Below, piece after piece: positions 35,369 through 44,534 of a stretch of DNA of 64,000 bases. The DNA lies in contig CACYKH010000001.1 of NCBI GenBank assembly GCA_902774915.1, positions 180,642-244,641 of the forward strand. The letters are read 5' to 3'. This DNA is from an uncultured Lachnospiraceae bacterium. GTDB taxonomy: Bacteria; Bacillota; Clostridia; Lachnospirales; Lachnospiraceae. Position numbers and translations under genes: made by a program. Below the pieces are notes generated by a model that was not told the DNA's origin, did no database searches, and saw only the letters and a program-made list of their open reading frames with translations. Position 1 is the stretch's first letter; every line of letters begins with the position of its first letter.

Positions 35369-36121
35369 TTAATCATCAAGGAAGTCATCGTCATCATCAT
35401 AGTCGTCGTCGAAATCATCGTCGTCGGCATAATCCTCGTCGTCATCAAGATCATCCTGCATTGGAGGAACAGGACCACCCATAGCTGGAGCACCGCCTAC
35501 TGGATTATCCATGTAGCTGTCATCTCCACTACTATAATCATCATAAAGAACACTGTTAGGATCATTATTAATAAGATTCAGACTTGTATTAACCTCATTA
35601 AGGTTTGTATCGAGAGTATAAACTCCGTTCTCCAAACTATCGATGAGGTTTTTATAATTCTCATTCTCAGCTTCAAGAGTATTCTGAAGGAAGTCTTTGA
35701 TATCTGTAATCTTCTGCTTTGTATAAAGCATAGCTCCCATACGAACCTCTGTAGCCTCTGCAGTAGCATCAGAAACGATCTGCTGAGCCTCAGCTCTTGC
35801 AGTCTCCATGATTTCATTAGCTCTTGCATTAGCAAGCTCTGTAATATGATTCTGCTCTACAAGACGGTTAGCTTCATTTACAGATTCAGAAATAATAGCA
35901 TCTGAACGTGTTCTGGCTGAAGCAAGGATAGCCTCCTTGTTACGCATAATCTTCTTACATCTCTCTATCTCACTTGGAAGTTTAAGCTTAAGCTCATTGA
36001 GCATACGCTCTAACTCATCCTTAGGCACAACAATCTTGTTTGATGAAAGAGGCTGATATTTGCATCCATTAATAAATGCCTCAATCTCCTCGATCATTTC
36101 TTCTACGCCTTTTTTACCCAT
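35369..36121 (-). CDS. Coiled-coil protein with extremely acidic tail, ATPase-subunit-H-like annotation class
   Basis: 250 residues, no signal or membrane segment. A helical, coiled-coil-rich core (about 10-185, including LASARTRSDAII and ARAEAQQIVSDATAEA) resembles DivIVA tails or V-type ATPase subunit E/H stalk helices. The last 45 residues hold over 25 Asp/Glu. Similar proteins beside coaD in Clostridia are usually called hypothetical or ATPase-like. It ends the recG-rsmD-coaD run, 18 bases after coaD. The acidic tail suggests binding to a basic partner. A scaffold role at the membrane or septum is only a guess. Confidence 0.7.
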   Translation of the reverse strand: MGKKGVEEMIEEIEAFINGCKYQPLSSNKIVVPKDELERMLNELKLKLPSEIERCKKIMRNKEAILASARTRSDAIISESVNEANRLVEQNHITELANARANEIMETARAEAQQIVSDATAEATEVRMGAMLYTKQKITDIKDFLQNTLEAENENYKNLIDSLENGVYTLDTNLNEVNTSLNLINNDPNSVLYDDYSSGDDSYMDNPVGGAPAMGGPVPPMQDDLDDDEDYADDDDFDDDYDDDDDFLDD

Positions 36122-36139
36122 TTTTAAAATCCTCCTGCC

Positions 36140-36622
36140 TTAAATCTTATACTTATCTTCTATCATACTCAGTATTGAATCAGGAACAAAGCCTTCAACA
36201 GATTTGCCATAGCTTGCAAATTCCCTAACCATACTGGAACTTATAAAAGAAAACTTAGGATCTGTCGCCATAAACAAAGTATCTATTTCTGGAGACACCT
36301 TATGATTTCCCTGAGCCATCTGAAGCTCACTGTCAAAATCAGTAACCTCTCTAAGTCCTCTTATAATTACTTTAATATCATTTTCCTTAGCAAAATCAAC
36401 TAAAAGTCCATCATATGAAGCTACGGTTACATTCGGGAAATCCGCCAAAACATCTCTTAACATATTAACACGCTCATTAAGAGAAAACAACGGACTTTTT
36501 TTAGCTGAATTGTTAAGAACACATACTATTACATTATCAAAAATCTTACTCGCTCTTTCGATTACATCCATATGTCCCAGAGTAACCGGATCAAAGCTAC
36601 CAGGATAAACTACTGAACTCAT
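36140..36622 (-). CDS. coaD: Pantetheine-phosphate adenylyltransferase
   Basis: Fourth step of coenzyme A synthesis, joining ATP and 4'-phosphopantetheine. 160 residues, the standard length. SFDPVTLGHMDVIERA holds the T/HxGH nucleotidyltransferase motif, and ISSSMVREFASYG matches the conserved ISSTxVRE signature. It starts 12 bases after rsmD, the usual rsmD-coaD pair. Its ribosome site is weak, suggesting translational coupling to rsmD. Confidence 0.97.
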   Translation of the reverse strand: MSSVVYPGSFDPVTLGHMDVIERASKIFDNVIVCVLNNSAKKSPLFSLNERVNMLRDVLADFPNVTVASYDGLLVDFAKENDIKVIIRGLREVTDFDSELQMAQGNHKVSPEIDTLFMATDPKFSFISSSMVREFASYGKSVEGFVPDSILSMIEDKYKI

Positions 36623-36634
36623 TTGCTTTAAAGT

Positions 36635-37186
36635 CTACTCCCTGCCGCACAAGAAAACGTGCTTATTAGTCTTATAATTCTTAGTCTTATAGATCATAAA
36701 CTTTGTATCATCGATAAAGCTAAAATCCTCTTCCAGCTTTGCTTCCACCACAATCTTGAAATCAGGATTTGTAAAAGTCTTGGTACTGAGAATCTCAAGA
36801 GCTTCCTTCTCAAGTCCTTTACCATATGGAGGATCGATGAAAATAATATCGAAATTCACTTTACCGAGTCTGCTGAGATAACTGATGACATCTGACTTGA
36901 CTATCTCTGCCTCATTCTCAAACTTAGTAAAATGAATATTCTGTTTAATGATATCGAGAGCCTGCTTATTATTCTCAACAAGAACTGCGTGCTTTGCGCC
37001 TCTAGAAAGAGCCTCAATTCCTATTGCTCCACTTCCAGAAAATAAATCAAGAAACAGAGACTCCGGCACATCCATTTGAAGACAATTGAACAGAGTCTCT
37101 TTATATTTATCAGCCGTAGGCCTTGTATTATCTCCCTCCAAAGTTTTAAGAGGAAGGCTTCTTCTAGAACCAGCTATTACTCTCAT
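36635..37186 (-). CDS. rsmD: 16S rRNA m2G966 methyltransferase
   Basis: SAM-dependent methylation of 16S rRNA guanine 966 during 30S assembly. 183 residues: MRVIAGSRRSLPL at the start, SAM-binding FLDLFSGSGAIGIEAL and the catalytic DPPY motif (IFIDPPYGKG), all typical. There is no clear Shine-Dalgarno before the ATG, and a good -10 ends only nine bases upstream, so the mRNA may be leaderless. Confidence 0.95.
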   Translation of the reverse strand: MRVIAGSRRSLPLKTLEGDNTRPTADKYKETLFNCLQMDVPESLFLDLFSGSGAIGIEALSRGAKHAVLVENNKQALDIIKQNIHFTKFENEAEIVKSDVISYLSRLGKVNFDIIFIDPPYGKGLEKEALEILSTKTFTNPDFKIVVEAKLEEDFSFIDDTKFMIYKTKNYKTNKHVFLCGRE

Positions 37187-37194
37187 GATATCTC

Positions 37195-37223
37195 ACTATA
37201 CCATATTATGCGGATTAGGGCAA
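37195..37223 (-). promoter_or_regulatory. rsmD promoter, nearly abutting the start codon
   Basis: TTGCCC (37218-37223), 17-base spacer, TATAGT (37195-37200). The -10 ends nine bases before the rsmD ATG at 37186, placing the predicted start point at or within about two bases of the codon. Confidence 0.6.
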
Positions 37224-37255
37224 CGGTTTATGTTAAAAAACACTAAATATAGTAT

Positions 37256-38806
37256 TTACTCTCCACTTATCTGAGATTTTAACCATTTACCTGTTTCCGA
37301 CAACTCATCATCTGTCCATCCCGACTTCTTATCACAACTTGAAGATATAAGCGATGAAGTCTCATCCTTGTTAGAGAGGTTCCATCCAGCATAGGACAGA
37401 TTATAATCATTTATCATCTCAAACCAGTCATCAGCTGAATCATAATCTATACCACCATTACCAGAAGCATCACAGATACTGAACTCTGAGATGAATACAC
37501 AAAGTCCCTTATCATGAGCTGTCTTAACTTTGCTTCTAATATTATCCTTGTGAGTTGCCGCATAGAAATGTGTTGTATATGCAATATTCTCTTCACCTGT
37601 AATAGGGTCAGCAGCTGCCTGATCAACATCCTGTGACCATGTCGGAGTACCAACAATTATGATAGCATCTTTATCATTAGCTCTGATAACTGGAATAACT
37701 TCCTCTGCATATCCCTTAACATCACTCCATGTAGTGCTGCCATTTGGCTCATTACAAATCTCATAAAGTACATTGTCATAATCAGCATACTTAGCAGACA
37801 TCTCGTCGAAGAATGCTATCGCCTCATCCTGATGTGCTGTAGGTGTAAGATCATGAAGTATATGCCAATCTATAATTACATACATACCAAGATCTGTAGC
37901 ATATTCCACACCATCATCCACAAGAGACTTAAGCTTTGCCTGGTCACCACCCTCGCAGTAACCACCATTCTCAGCTGTATACATAGCAAGTCTTATAAGG
38001 TTTGCTCCCCAGTCATCACGTAGAGTCTGGAATGCATCTTTATTTATATAGTCAGGGAACCAAGCCAGACCATGAGTACTTACTCCCTTAAGCTGGTAAG
38101 GATCACCATTCTTATCAACTATATCAGTTCCTTTTATCGAAAGCTTACCGTGGTTATCAAGAGGAGTTCCAGATTCAGGCTCCTTCTTCTCCTTCTTCGA
38201 AGCCTTCTTCTCATCATCAGACTGAGTAGTTGGCTCTTCCTTAACAACCTTGTACTCCTCACCACTCACATAGAGAACTGGAGTTTTATCAGCTTCTGCT
38301 TTGTCAGAGCTATCAAACTTAACCTGGAAACCAAGATTCGTAGTCGAATGAGCAGCTACAGTTCCATTATAATCAACAGCTGTAGCAGAAAGCGTGCCGC
38401 TGGATATCTTGTACTCACCATTCCAGCTGTCACCCATCTCACCACCATCAAATCCGGATATCTTAACCTCCCAATCGGAGATGTCCTCATCAGAATCATT
38501 ATGGATATCTACTGTGAACTGATAAACATACTTATCGCCATCCTGCCAATTATTTTCAGCAGCAATAGTTGCATAGCAGGCAAACTTCTTCTCGGTATTC
38601 TTTTCCTTTTTAGCCTCAGTTGTTTCTTCCTCGGCTTCGTCAGCTGTAGCTTTTGCCTCTGTTGTAACTTCTGTAGTTGCTTCTGTTGTCACATCTGCCT
38701 TTTCATTTTTGTCCTTGTTCTTATCAATGACAATATAAGCAACAAGTCCTGCAACAATCAGAACAAGTGCTACTATCGCAATGATAAAACCCTTTTTTTC
38801 TTTCAT
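37256..38806 (-). CDS. Membrane-anchored GH5 endoglucanase with CBM2-like domain
   Basis: 516 residues. An uncleaved-looking N-terminal membrane helix (about 6-27) is followed by a Thr/Glu-rich linker, a beta-sandwich of about 110 residues (about 72-185, including VYQFTVDIHN and NLGFQVKF) resembling a CBM2-type carbohydrate module, a Lys/Glu-rich linker and a GH5 subfamily 2-like cellulase domain (about 225-515). Acid/base Glu lies in ICNEPNG (near 352) and the nucleophile in FISEFS (near 442). Predicted to cut beta-1,4-glucans at the cell surface, supplying oligosaccharides. It sits inside the recG-rsmD-coaD housekeeping run, which suggests acquisition. AAGGAG precedes the ATG. Confidence 0.9.
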   Translation of the reverse strand: MKEKKGFIIAIVALVLIVAGLVAYIVIDKNKDKNEKADVTTEATTEVTTEAKATADEAEEETTEAKKEKNTEKKFACYATIAAENNWQDGDKYVYQFTVDIHNDSDEDISDWEVKISGFDGGEMGDSWNGEYKISSGTLSATAVDYNGTVAAHSTTNLGFQVKFDSSDKAEADKTPVLYVSGEEYKVVKEEPTTQSDDEKKASKKEKKEPESGTPLDNHGKLSIKGTDIVDKNGDPYQLKGVSTHGLAWFPDYINKDAFQTLRDDWGANLIRLAMYTAENGGYCEGGDQAKLKSLVDDGVEYATDLGMYVIIDWHILHDLTPTAHQDEAIAFFDEMSAKYADYDNVLYEICNEPNGSTTWSDVKGYAEEVIPVIRANDKDAIIIVGTPTWSQDVDQAAADPITGEENIAYTTHFYAATHKDNIRSKVKTAHDKGLCVFISEFSICDASGNGGIDYDSADDWFEMINDYNLSYAGWNLSNKDETSSLISSSCDKKSGWTDDELSETGKWLKSQISGE

Positions 38807-38864
38807 CCGTGTTCTCCTTGTATATGTGTTTACGAATATTGTATATGCTTGATAAAATTAACTT

Positions 38865-40844
38865 CTATATAACAATTAAATCATTGTATTTTAGTGAAAC
38901 ATCCTGCGCTAACCTAAGCATATCGCTGTGATTATATATATCAGCTATGCGGAAGTTCATATCTCCACTCTGCCTGATTCCAAAGAAATCTCCAGGTCCT
39001 CTAAGTCTCAGATCCTCCGACGCAATGAAGAATCCATCATTAGAATCCTCAAGAACCTTAAGCCTCTCCATAGATGCCTCAGACTTCTTAACATTTATAA
39101 AGACCGCATAGCTCTGTGCATCTCCTCGTCCCACACGACCTCTCAGCTGATGAAGCTGCGCCAATCCAAAACGCTCAGCATTCTCAATCATCATCACGGT
39201 AGCGTTCGGATTATTAATACCCACCTCAATAACTGTGGTCGAAACAAGCACATCTATTTCTTTATTAATAAATCTATGAAGTATATCCTTCTTCTCATCT
39301 TCTTTCATCTTGCCATGAAGATAAGCCACCCGGATATCTCTACCCAGCTTTTCAGATAACTCATCACTATAGTTGATTACATTTTCAGCCTCAACAGCCT
39401 CGCTGTCCTCAACCATTGGACATATTACATAAGCCTGATGTCCTTCAGCCACCTGCTTACGAATAAAGTTATATGCATTCGGCCTGTATTCAGTTCCTAC
39501 AACACAGTTCATTATCTTCTTTCTGTTGGATGGCATATCCTTGATGACGGAGATATCCATATCAGCATAAAGAATAATAGCAAGGGTTCTAGGAATAGGT
39601 GTGGCACTCATTACTAGAACATGAGGGAAATTTCCTTTTTCAGTCAGCTTCTCGCGCTGCTTAACTCCAAATCTATGCTGCTCATCTGTAATTACAAGAC
39701 CAAGACTCTTAAAGTCAGTTGAATCCTGAATTATGGCATGAGTACCAATGACTATATCGCAGATGCCTTCTTTAAGCTCTTGATAAACCTCTCTTTTCTC
39801 TTTAAGAGTCATGGAGCCAGTAAGAAGTCTCACTGTAAGCTTATAAGGCTTAAGCATCTTACAAATATCTTCATAATGCTGTACGGCCAGAACCTCAGTC
39901 GGTACCATAAGAGCACCCTGATAGCCGCTGATTGCATTCATTAGAAGCGCAATTACCGCTACTACTGTTTTACCTGAGCCTACATCTCCCTGAATCAGTC
40001 GATTCATCACGTGCTCAGAACTCATGTCTGAGCAAATATCCTTTACGGCATCACTCTGTCCCTGAGTCAGACTAAACGGAAGTCCAGCTATAAAGCCATC
40101 CTTCTTCGCAAGAGCCTCATCATTTATCTTATAAAGGTTTTCCTGCTTAACTGTGTCCTCTTTAAGCTGTCTGATTTTAATAAGAAATTCCAAAAATTCA
40201 TCAAAGGCTATTCTGCTAAGTGCCTTTTTTAATGTCTCTTCATTGTCAGGAAAATGCATTTGTATCAAAGCATCACTCCGGGGCATTAGGTCATTTTGCT
40301 GGATTACATCTTCCGGAAGATATTCAGGAAGAGCTTTTATTGTATCCATAACCGCAGAGACTGAGCGGGTTATAGAATTATTGGTGATACCAGATTTAAG
40401 AGGGTAAATAGGTTGCATTGTGGAAAGCGCCTTTTGGTAAGTAAACTGAGTAAAGTATTCCGGCATTTCCATCACACGCATATTACCGCTGTATTTAACT
40501 GTTCCATAGAAGATATAAGTTTCGCCCTTGTGGAACTTGCTACGAAGAAAAGGCATATTAAACCATACCATTCTTATACTTCCTGTACTGTCCGCAGCAG
40601 AAAGCGATGTAATGGTATAACGGCGTCCCTTATGCACATCCACATAAGAAACCACCTTGCAAAAAACAGCAACCCTGTCTCCTTCGTTGGTATCAACAAC
40701 TGAGACAGGCTCACTGTATGTTTTATAAGCTCGGGGATAATAATAGATCAGGTCTTTTACATTATAGATTCCTAATCTATTAAACTGCTGTGCAGTCTTA
40801 TCCCCAATCCCCTTAATATTCTTTATATCTTCATCTAATCTCAT
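38865..40844 (-). CDS. recG: ATP-dependent DNA helicase RecG
   Basis: Branch-migrating helicase that reverses stalled forks. 659 residues, slightly short of the usual 670-690. N-terminal wedge domain (OB fold, about 50-150) and superfamily 2 helicase motor with Walker A GDVGSGKT, DEQH box in ITDEQHRFG, SATPIPRT and motif VI QLRGRVGRGD. All motifs intact. It starts 32 bases after fakA in the common rpmB-asp23-fakA-recG order. Confidence 0.96.
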   Translation of the reverse strand: MRLDEDIKNIKGIGDKTAQQFNRLGIYNVKDLIYYYPRAYKTYSEPVSVVDTNEGDRVAVFCKVVSYVDVHKGRRYTITSLSAADSTGSIRMVWFNMPFLRSKFHKGETYIFYGTVKYSGNMRVMEMPEYFTQFTYQKALSTMQPIYPLKSGITNNSITRSVSAVMDTIKALPEYLPEDVIQQNDLMPRSDALIQMHFPDNEETLKKALSRIAFDEFLEFLIKIRQLKEDTVKQENLYKINDEALAKKDGFIAGLPFSLTQGQSDAVKDICSDMSSEHVMNRLIQGDVGSGKTVVAVIALLMNAISGYQGALMVPTEVLAVQHYEDICKMLKPYKLTVRLLTGSMTLKEKREVYQELKEGICDIVIGTHAIIQDSTDFKSLGLVITDEQHRFGVKQREKLTEKGNFPHVLVMSATPIPRTLAIILYADMDISVIKDMPSNRKKIMNCVVGTEYRPNAYNFIRKQVAEGHQAYVICPMVEDSEAVEAENVINYSDELSEKLGRDIRVAYLHGKMKEDEKKDILHRFINKEIDVLVSTTVIEVGINNPNATVMMIENAERFGLAQLHQLRGRVGRGDAQSYAVFINVKKSEASMERLKVLEDSNDGFFIASEDLRLRGPGDFFGIRQSGDMNFRIADIYNHSDMLRLAQDVSLKYNDLIVI

Positions 40845-40875
40845 AGAAGTACCCTTTGAAAAATTTCATACGGAT

Positions 40876-42603
40876 CTATTCCACAGAAAGAATGTAATAA
40901 TATATTGGCTGGCCACCGAATCTCACATCAACATCAAGATCCTCGTACTTTTCAGCCAGATAATCTGAGAGTGCATTTGCATCATCTTCAGAAATGTCCT
41001 CACCATAGTAAAGTGTTATAAGTCCACTGTCCTCGTCAACAAGGCTTTCAACCAGGTCTTTAGTTACCTGATCAACCTCTGTACCTACAACATCAATACC
41101 ATTATCAGATATTCCCATTATGTTATTCTTACGAATTTCCTTACCTTCAACAGAAGTATCTCTTATAGCAAATGTAACCTCACCGGTCTTTACATCACCA
41201 AGAGCAGACTTCATGTTTTCTAAGTTTTCCTCTGGCTCTGCAGCCTCGCTATAGGAAAGCATAGCTGCTATTCCCTGAGGAATTGTACTTGAAGGTATAA
41301 CAAAAATCTTCTTATCCTCGCATATATCAGATGCCTGATTTGCAGCGAGTACAATATTCTTATTATTTGGAAGTATATAAACATTTTCCGCATTTACATG
41401 CTTGATTGCAGAAAGGATGTCATCTGTACTAGGATTCATAGTCTGACCACCATGAATTACATAGTCCACACCTATCTCCTCAAAGATAGTACTCATACCA
41501 TCTCCTGCAGACACAGCTACAAAGCCATACTTCTTAGGTGGCTCGTCAAATGTAGTCTCTTCTACTGCTGGTTCCTCAGCCTTTGGAGAATCAACGTAAT
41601 GCATTTCATTTGCCATGAATACTCTTTCGTTATGTTCCTCGCGCATGTTATCAACCTTACATCTTGTAAGCTGACCATACTCAAGACCCTTTTCAAAAGC
41701 CTTACCAGGATGATTTGTATGCACATGTATCTTTATCACTTCATCATCAGCAACACATACTAAAGAATCACCTAATGTAAGAAGATATTCCTTAATTTTT
41801 TCAACTTCGTCATCAGATACAGGATTATCCAGTAATACAATAAACTCTGTACAATATCCAAATTTAATATCTGCAGTAGATATATGGTCATTACCACTTC
41901 CAGTAGGTCTTGATGGGATAGCCTCAAGAAGGCCTGCTCCTCTGGCAAGCTTTGGAACATTATCAGAATCTTCAAGTGCTACAGGTGTACCCTGAAGTCC
42001 AAGATGCATTCCCTTAATTATCTCAATAAGACCCTGTCCACCAGAATCAACTACCCCTGCCTCTTTAAGAACAGGAAGAAGTTCCGGAGTTCCAGCAAGA
42101 GCCTCATCTCCATAAATAATAATCTGCTCCAGATAATCATTTATATCATCATATTCATTTATTATTTCAGCAGCCTTTTCAGCCATAGCTCTGGCAACTG
42201 TTAGGATTGTTCCTTCCTTTGGCTTCATAACAGCCTTATATGCAGTCTCAACTGCACGAGCAAATCCATTTGCCAGACATTCCTGATTGATTTCCTTTCC
42301 ATCCTTGATCTCACGGCAGAAACCACGAAGTATCTGGGAAAGAATAACACCGGAGTTACCTCTGGCACCACGAAGAGAACCACCGGAAATAGCCTTAGCC
42401 AAATTTGCCATAGTTGGTTCTTTAACTTCATTAACTTCTGCAACTGCTGACATTATTGTCAGAGTCATATTGGTACCTGTATCTCCATCAGGAACTGGGA
42501 ATACATTAAGCTCATTAATATATTCCTTCTTGTTGCTTATATTATTAGCTCCAGAAATAAAAGCTGTTTTTAATAACTCTGCATTTATTGTTGTGAGCGG
42601 CAT
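40876..42603 (-). CDS. fakA: DAK2/DhaL-domain fatty acid kinase subunit FakA-like (YloV)
   Basis: ATP-binding subunit that phosphorylates fatty acids held by a FakB partner, for phospholipid synthesis from exogenous fatty acids. 575 residues: N-terminal DhaL nucleotide domain (about 1-200; NVFPVPDGDTGTNM, GSLRGARGNSGVILSQ), a middle domain with the conserved Cys-rich-type IHVHTNHPG segment, and a C-terminal DegV-like domain (about 355-575). GGAGG precedes the ATG. No fakB gene is in the window, so the partner must be elsewhere. Confidence 0.92.
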   Translation of the reverse strand: MPLTTINAELLKTAFISGANNISNKKEYINELNVFPVPDGDTGTNMTLTIMSAVAEVNEVKEPTMANLAKAISGGSLRGARGNSGVILSQILRGFCREIKDGKEINQECLANGFARAVETAYKAVMKPKEGTILTVARAMAEKAAEIINEYDDINDYLEQIIIYGDEALAGTPELLPVLKEAGVVDSGGQGLIEIIKGMHLGLQGTPVALEDSDNVPKLARGAGLLEAIPSRPTGSGNDHISTADIKFGYCTEFIVLLDNPVSDDEVEKIKEYLLTLGDSLVCVADDEVIKIHVHTNHPGKAFEKGLEYGQLTRCKVDNMREEHNERVFMANEMHYVDSPKAEEPAVEETTFDEPPKKYGFVAVSAGDGMSTIFEEIGVDYVIHGGQTMNPSTDDILSAIKHVNAENVYILPNNKNIVLAANQASDICEDKKIFVIPSSTIPQGIAAMLSYSEAAEPEENLENMKSALGDVKTGEVTFAIRDTSVEGKEIRKNNIMGISDNGIDVVGTEVDQVTKDLVESLVDEDSGLITLYYGEDISEDDANALSDYLAEKYEDLDVDVRFGGQPIYYYILSVE

Positions 42604-42623
42604 CTCTTAGTCCTCCACCAAAA

Positions 42624-42980
42624 TTAGTCGATTACTCTAACGCCCTCAACGTAAACGTTGATCGCATTTACCTTCATAGTTGTATAATCCTCAACCTGAT
42701 ACTTAACTGTATTCACAAGGTTATCTACAACTGTCTTTATATTTACACCATATGCAACTATGATATGGAAATTAATATTCAGACCACTATCATCTATAAC
42801 TACATTAACACCCCTGCTGACATTACTGCCTTTAAGAAGCTTAGCCAGACCATCTTTCATGCTGAGACTTGCCATTCCAACAATACCAAAGCAATCAAGA
42901 GCTGCATGACCAGCATACTGAGCAATAACCTCTGTATCTATAGAAATATTACCGTTTTCATTTTCCATAAGACCTGCCAT
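42624..42980 (-). CDS. Asp23/Gls24-family envelope stress protein
   Basis: 118 residues of the DUF322 family. Segment ISIDTEVIAQYAGHAALDCFGIVGM (part: EVIAQYAGHAAL) and the C-terminal VNVYVEGVRV are typical. These proteins gather at the membrane in Firmicutes and respond to envelope stress; exact biochemistry unknown. It lies 20 bases before fakA, the usual neighbour, and has AGGAGG ahead of the ATG. Confidence 0.93.
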   Translation of the reverse strand: MAGLMENENGNISIDTEVIAQYAGHAALDCFGIVGMASLSMKDGLAKLLKGSNVSRGVNVVIDDSGLNINFHIIVAYGVNIKTVVDNLVNTVKYQVEDYTTMKVNAINVYVEGVRVID

Positions 42981-43045
42981 ACTTTACCTCCTTAAAAAAT
43001 AATGTGATTCCTTCGAAAAAATGCTGGCGCAATTTCTTATGATAT

Positions 43046-43078
43046 AAAAAGGGGACGAACAGAAGCTTCTGTCGTCCC
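43046..43078 (-). terminator. rpmB terminator
   Basis: GGGACGA and TCGTCCC close a nearly perfect palindromic stem around AGAAGCTTCT (43052-43078), followed on the minus strand by CTTTTTAT. Strong terminator that isolates rpmB from asp23. Confidence 0.9.
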
Positions 43079-43098
43079 TTATCACCAACATTAATTAA

Positions 43099-43284
43099 CT
43101 ATGCTCTTTCTACCTTACCTGATCTAAGGCACTTTGTACATACATAGATAGTCTTTGGAGAACCATCGACCTTAGCCTTGACCCTCTTTATATTAGACTT
43201 CATGATTCTATTTGATCTTCTATGTGAGTGACTCACATTGTTTCCAAAATGAACTGACTTATCGCAGTAAAAGCACTTTGCCAT
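43099..43284 (-). CDS. rpmB: 50S ribosomal protein L28, zinc-binding form
   Basis: 61 residues. Two CxxC pairs (CFYC at residues 4-7 and CTKC near 49-52) make it the C+ zinc-ribbon paralogue, which unlike the C- form needs Zn. VSHSHRRSNR is the conserved rRNA-binding segment. GGAGG precedes the ATG. Its promoter and leader hairpin lie immediately upstream and its terminator downstream, so it is transcribed alone. Confidence 0.98.
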   Translation of the reverse strand: MAKCFYCDKSVHFGNNVSHSHRRSNRIMKSNIKRVKAKVDGSPKTIYVCTKCLRSGKVERA

Positions 43285-43315
43285 TCCTTAGCACCTCCTT
43301 TAACTACATACTAAA

Positions 43316-43373
43316 AGTCTGCTTTCAGACTCGCAACATTTGACATTCTATCAGATTTGATATACTAATGCAA
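43316..43373 (-). promoter_or_regulatory. rpmB promoter and leader hairpin
   Basis: TTGCAT (43368-43373), 17-base spacer, TAGAAT (43345-43350). The early transcript contains AGTCTG-AAAG-CAGACT (43316-43331), a perfect 6-bp stem with a tetraloop, which may stabilise the mRNA or serve in autoregulation. Confidence 0.7.
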
Positions 43374-43377
43374 GCAT

Positions 43378-44517
43378 TTATTTGATTTTTTTTGCAACTA
43401 CTACATATCTGCCTTCGCTTGCATGATAAGCACATGTAGAAAGGGTTACAAGCTTATCACCAAACTCAGCTGTAGTATCGATAGAATAAGGCGTCATCTT
43501 CTTGACTTTCGATACATATTCATCAAACTCTGCCTGGTCTGCTGCGTTATTAAATTCATAATATTTAAAGAGCTTATCATTACTCTCATCTATTTCCGTT
43601 CTAAATGCGGCTATCACCTCATATGTACCATTGTCATTAATAGTATCAAAGGTGAAAGTCTTATGTTCCTTATAAAAATCCTGGCTCTCATATTGAAGCA
43701 AGGTATGGAACATTGTTCCTGCTTTCATATTATGACCATAGATAAGTATATTATCTGATGGCTGGAACGGATCTGAATTCTTTGATAAGAATAAGGTTCC
43801 TGATGAACTATATTCCTGATAAAAGTCCAGATGTAAATATTTCTGTTCATCAGTTGGAGTATACATTACAGGATAATCAACATTTGTTCCGTCAATCTTT
43901 AACCATCCAATAAAGTCATTATTCTTTGCATAAACTCCAGCAAACTTTGTTTGAACCTTAACTCCATTTATAACTTCATACTCAAGGCCATTAGCCTCTG
44001 CATCACCAGCAGTTCCTGTACCAGTGCCGGAACCACCAGAATTACCATCATCTGTTATAAGAGCCTTCAGATCATCAAAGCTATCCTGAGACTTCTTTAT
44101 ATTATAGAAATAATATCCCAGATAGCCACCTGAACCTAAAAAGACAAGTATAAAGAAAACAAGCAGGCAATTAAGTATAGCAGTTTTTCGTTTTCTCATT
44201 CTTTGTTTTTCCTCAGCCTTTCTAACCACGTCATTTTTCGATTGCTGTTTTATAATCTCAGCCCTGGTTAAATGCGTAGATTTTTCTGATGATTCAGAAG
44301 AATCCGAGGATCTATCAGAACCGCTGAGTCTTAAAAAACTTTTCTTTTGTTCTTCGGCTTTTGGTTCATCCTTAATCTTCGGTTTTTCTATTTTGGGCTC
44401 CTCTTCAACCACTCTAGGTTCTTCTACCGGCTTAGGGGTCGGCGTAGACTTAGTATTTGAGGATTCACCAGAGTAACGTTTTAAAATCTCATCAATCTCA
44501 TCCTGATTGTAACCCAT
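43378..44517 (-). CDS. Class B sortase
   Basis: Transpeptidase that links surface proteins to peptidoglycan. 379 residues: a long charged N-terminal cytoplasmic region (about 1-110, rich in Pro/Glu/Lys/Ser), one membrane helix (about 115-137), a linker and the extracellular sortase domain. Catalytic His lies in YGHNM, Cys in TLSTCAYH, and Arg in EGRYVVVAKK at the C-terminus. The class B spacing between Cys and Arg fits. No sortase substrate with an LPxTG-like signal is encoded nearby. The extended cytoplasmic region is longer than in Staphylococcus SrtB. GAGAGG precedes the ATG; 17 bases after the Nudix gene. Confidence 0.92.
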   Translation of the reverse strand: MGYNQDEIDEILKRYSGESSNTKSTPTPKPVEEPRVVEEEPKIEKPKIKDEPKAEEQKKSFLRLSGSDRSSDSSESSEKSTHLTRAEIIKQQSKNDVVRKAEEKQRMRKRKTAILNCLLVFFILVFLGSGGYLGYYFYNIKKSQDSFDDLKALITDDGNSGGSGTGTGTAGDAEANGLEYEVINGVKVQTKFAGVYAKNNDFIGWLKIDGTNVDYPVMYTPTDEQKYLHLDFYQEYSSSGTLFLSKNSDPFQPSDNILIYGHNMKAGTMFHTLLQYESQDFYKEHKTFTFDTINDNGTYEVIAAFRTEIDESNDKLFKYYEFNNAADQAEFDEYVSKVKKMTPYSIDTTAEFGDKLVTLSTCAYHASEGRYVVVAKKIK

Positions 44518-44534
44518 TAATTATACCTCTCAAC

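Noticed and set aside
35370-35460. Microsatellite-like GTC/ATC repeats
   Set aside because: They encode the Asp-rich tail of the coiled-coil protein.
38072-38872. 266-codon plus-strand frame opposite the GH5 gene
   Set aside because: It lies wholly antisense to a clear enzyme, has no ribosome site and reads as low-complexity hydrophobic sequence; a shadow.
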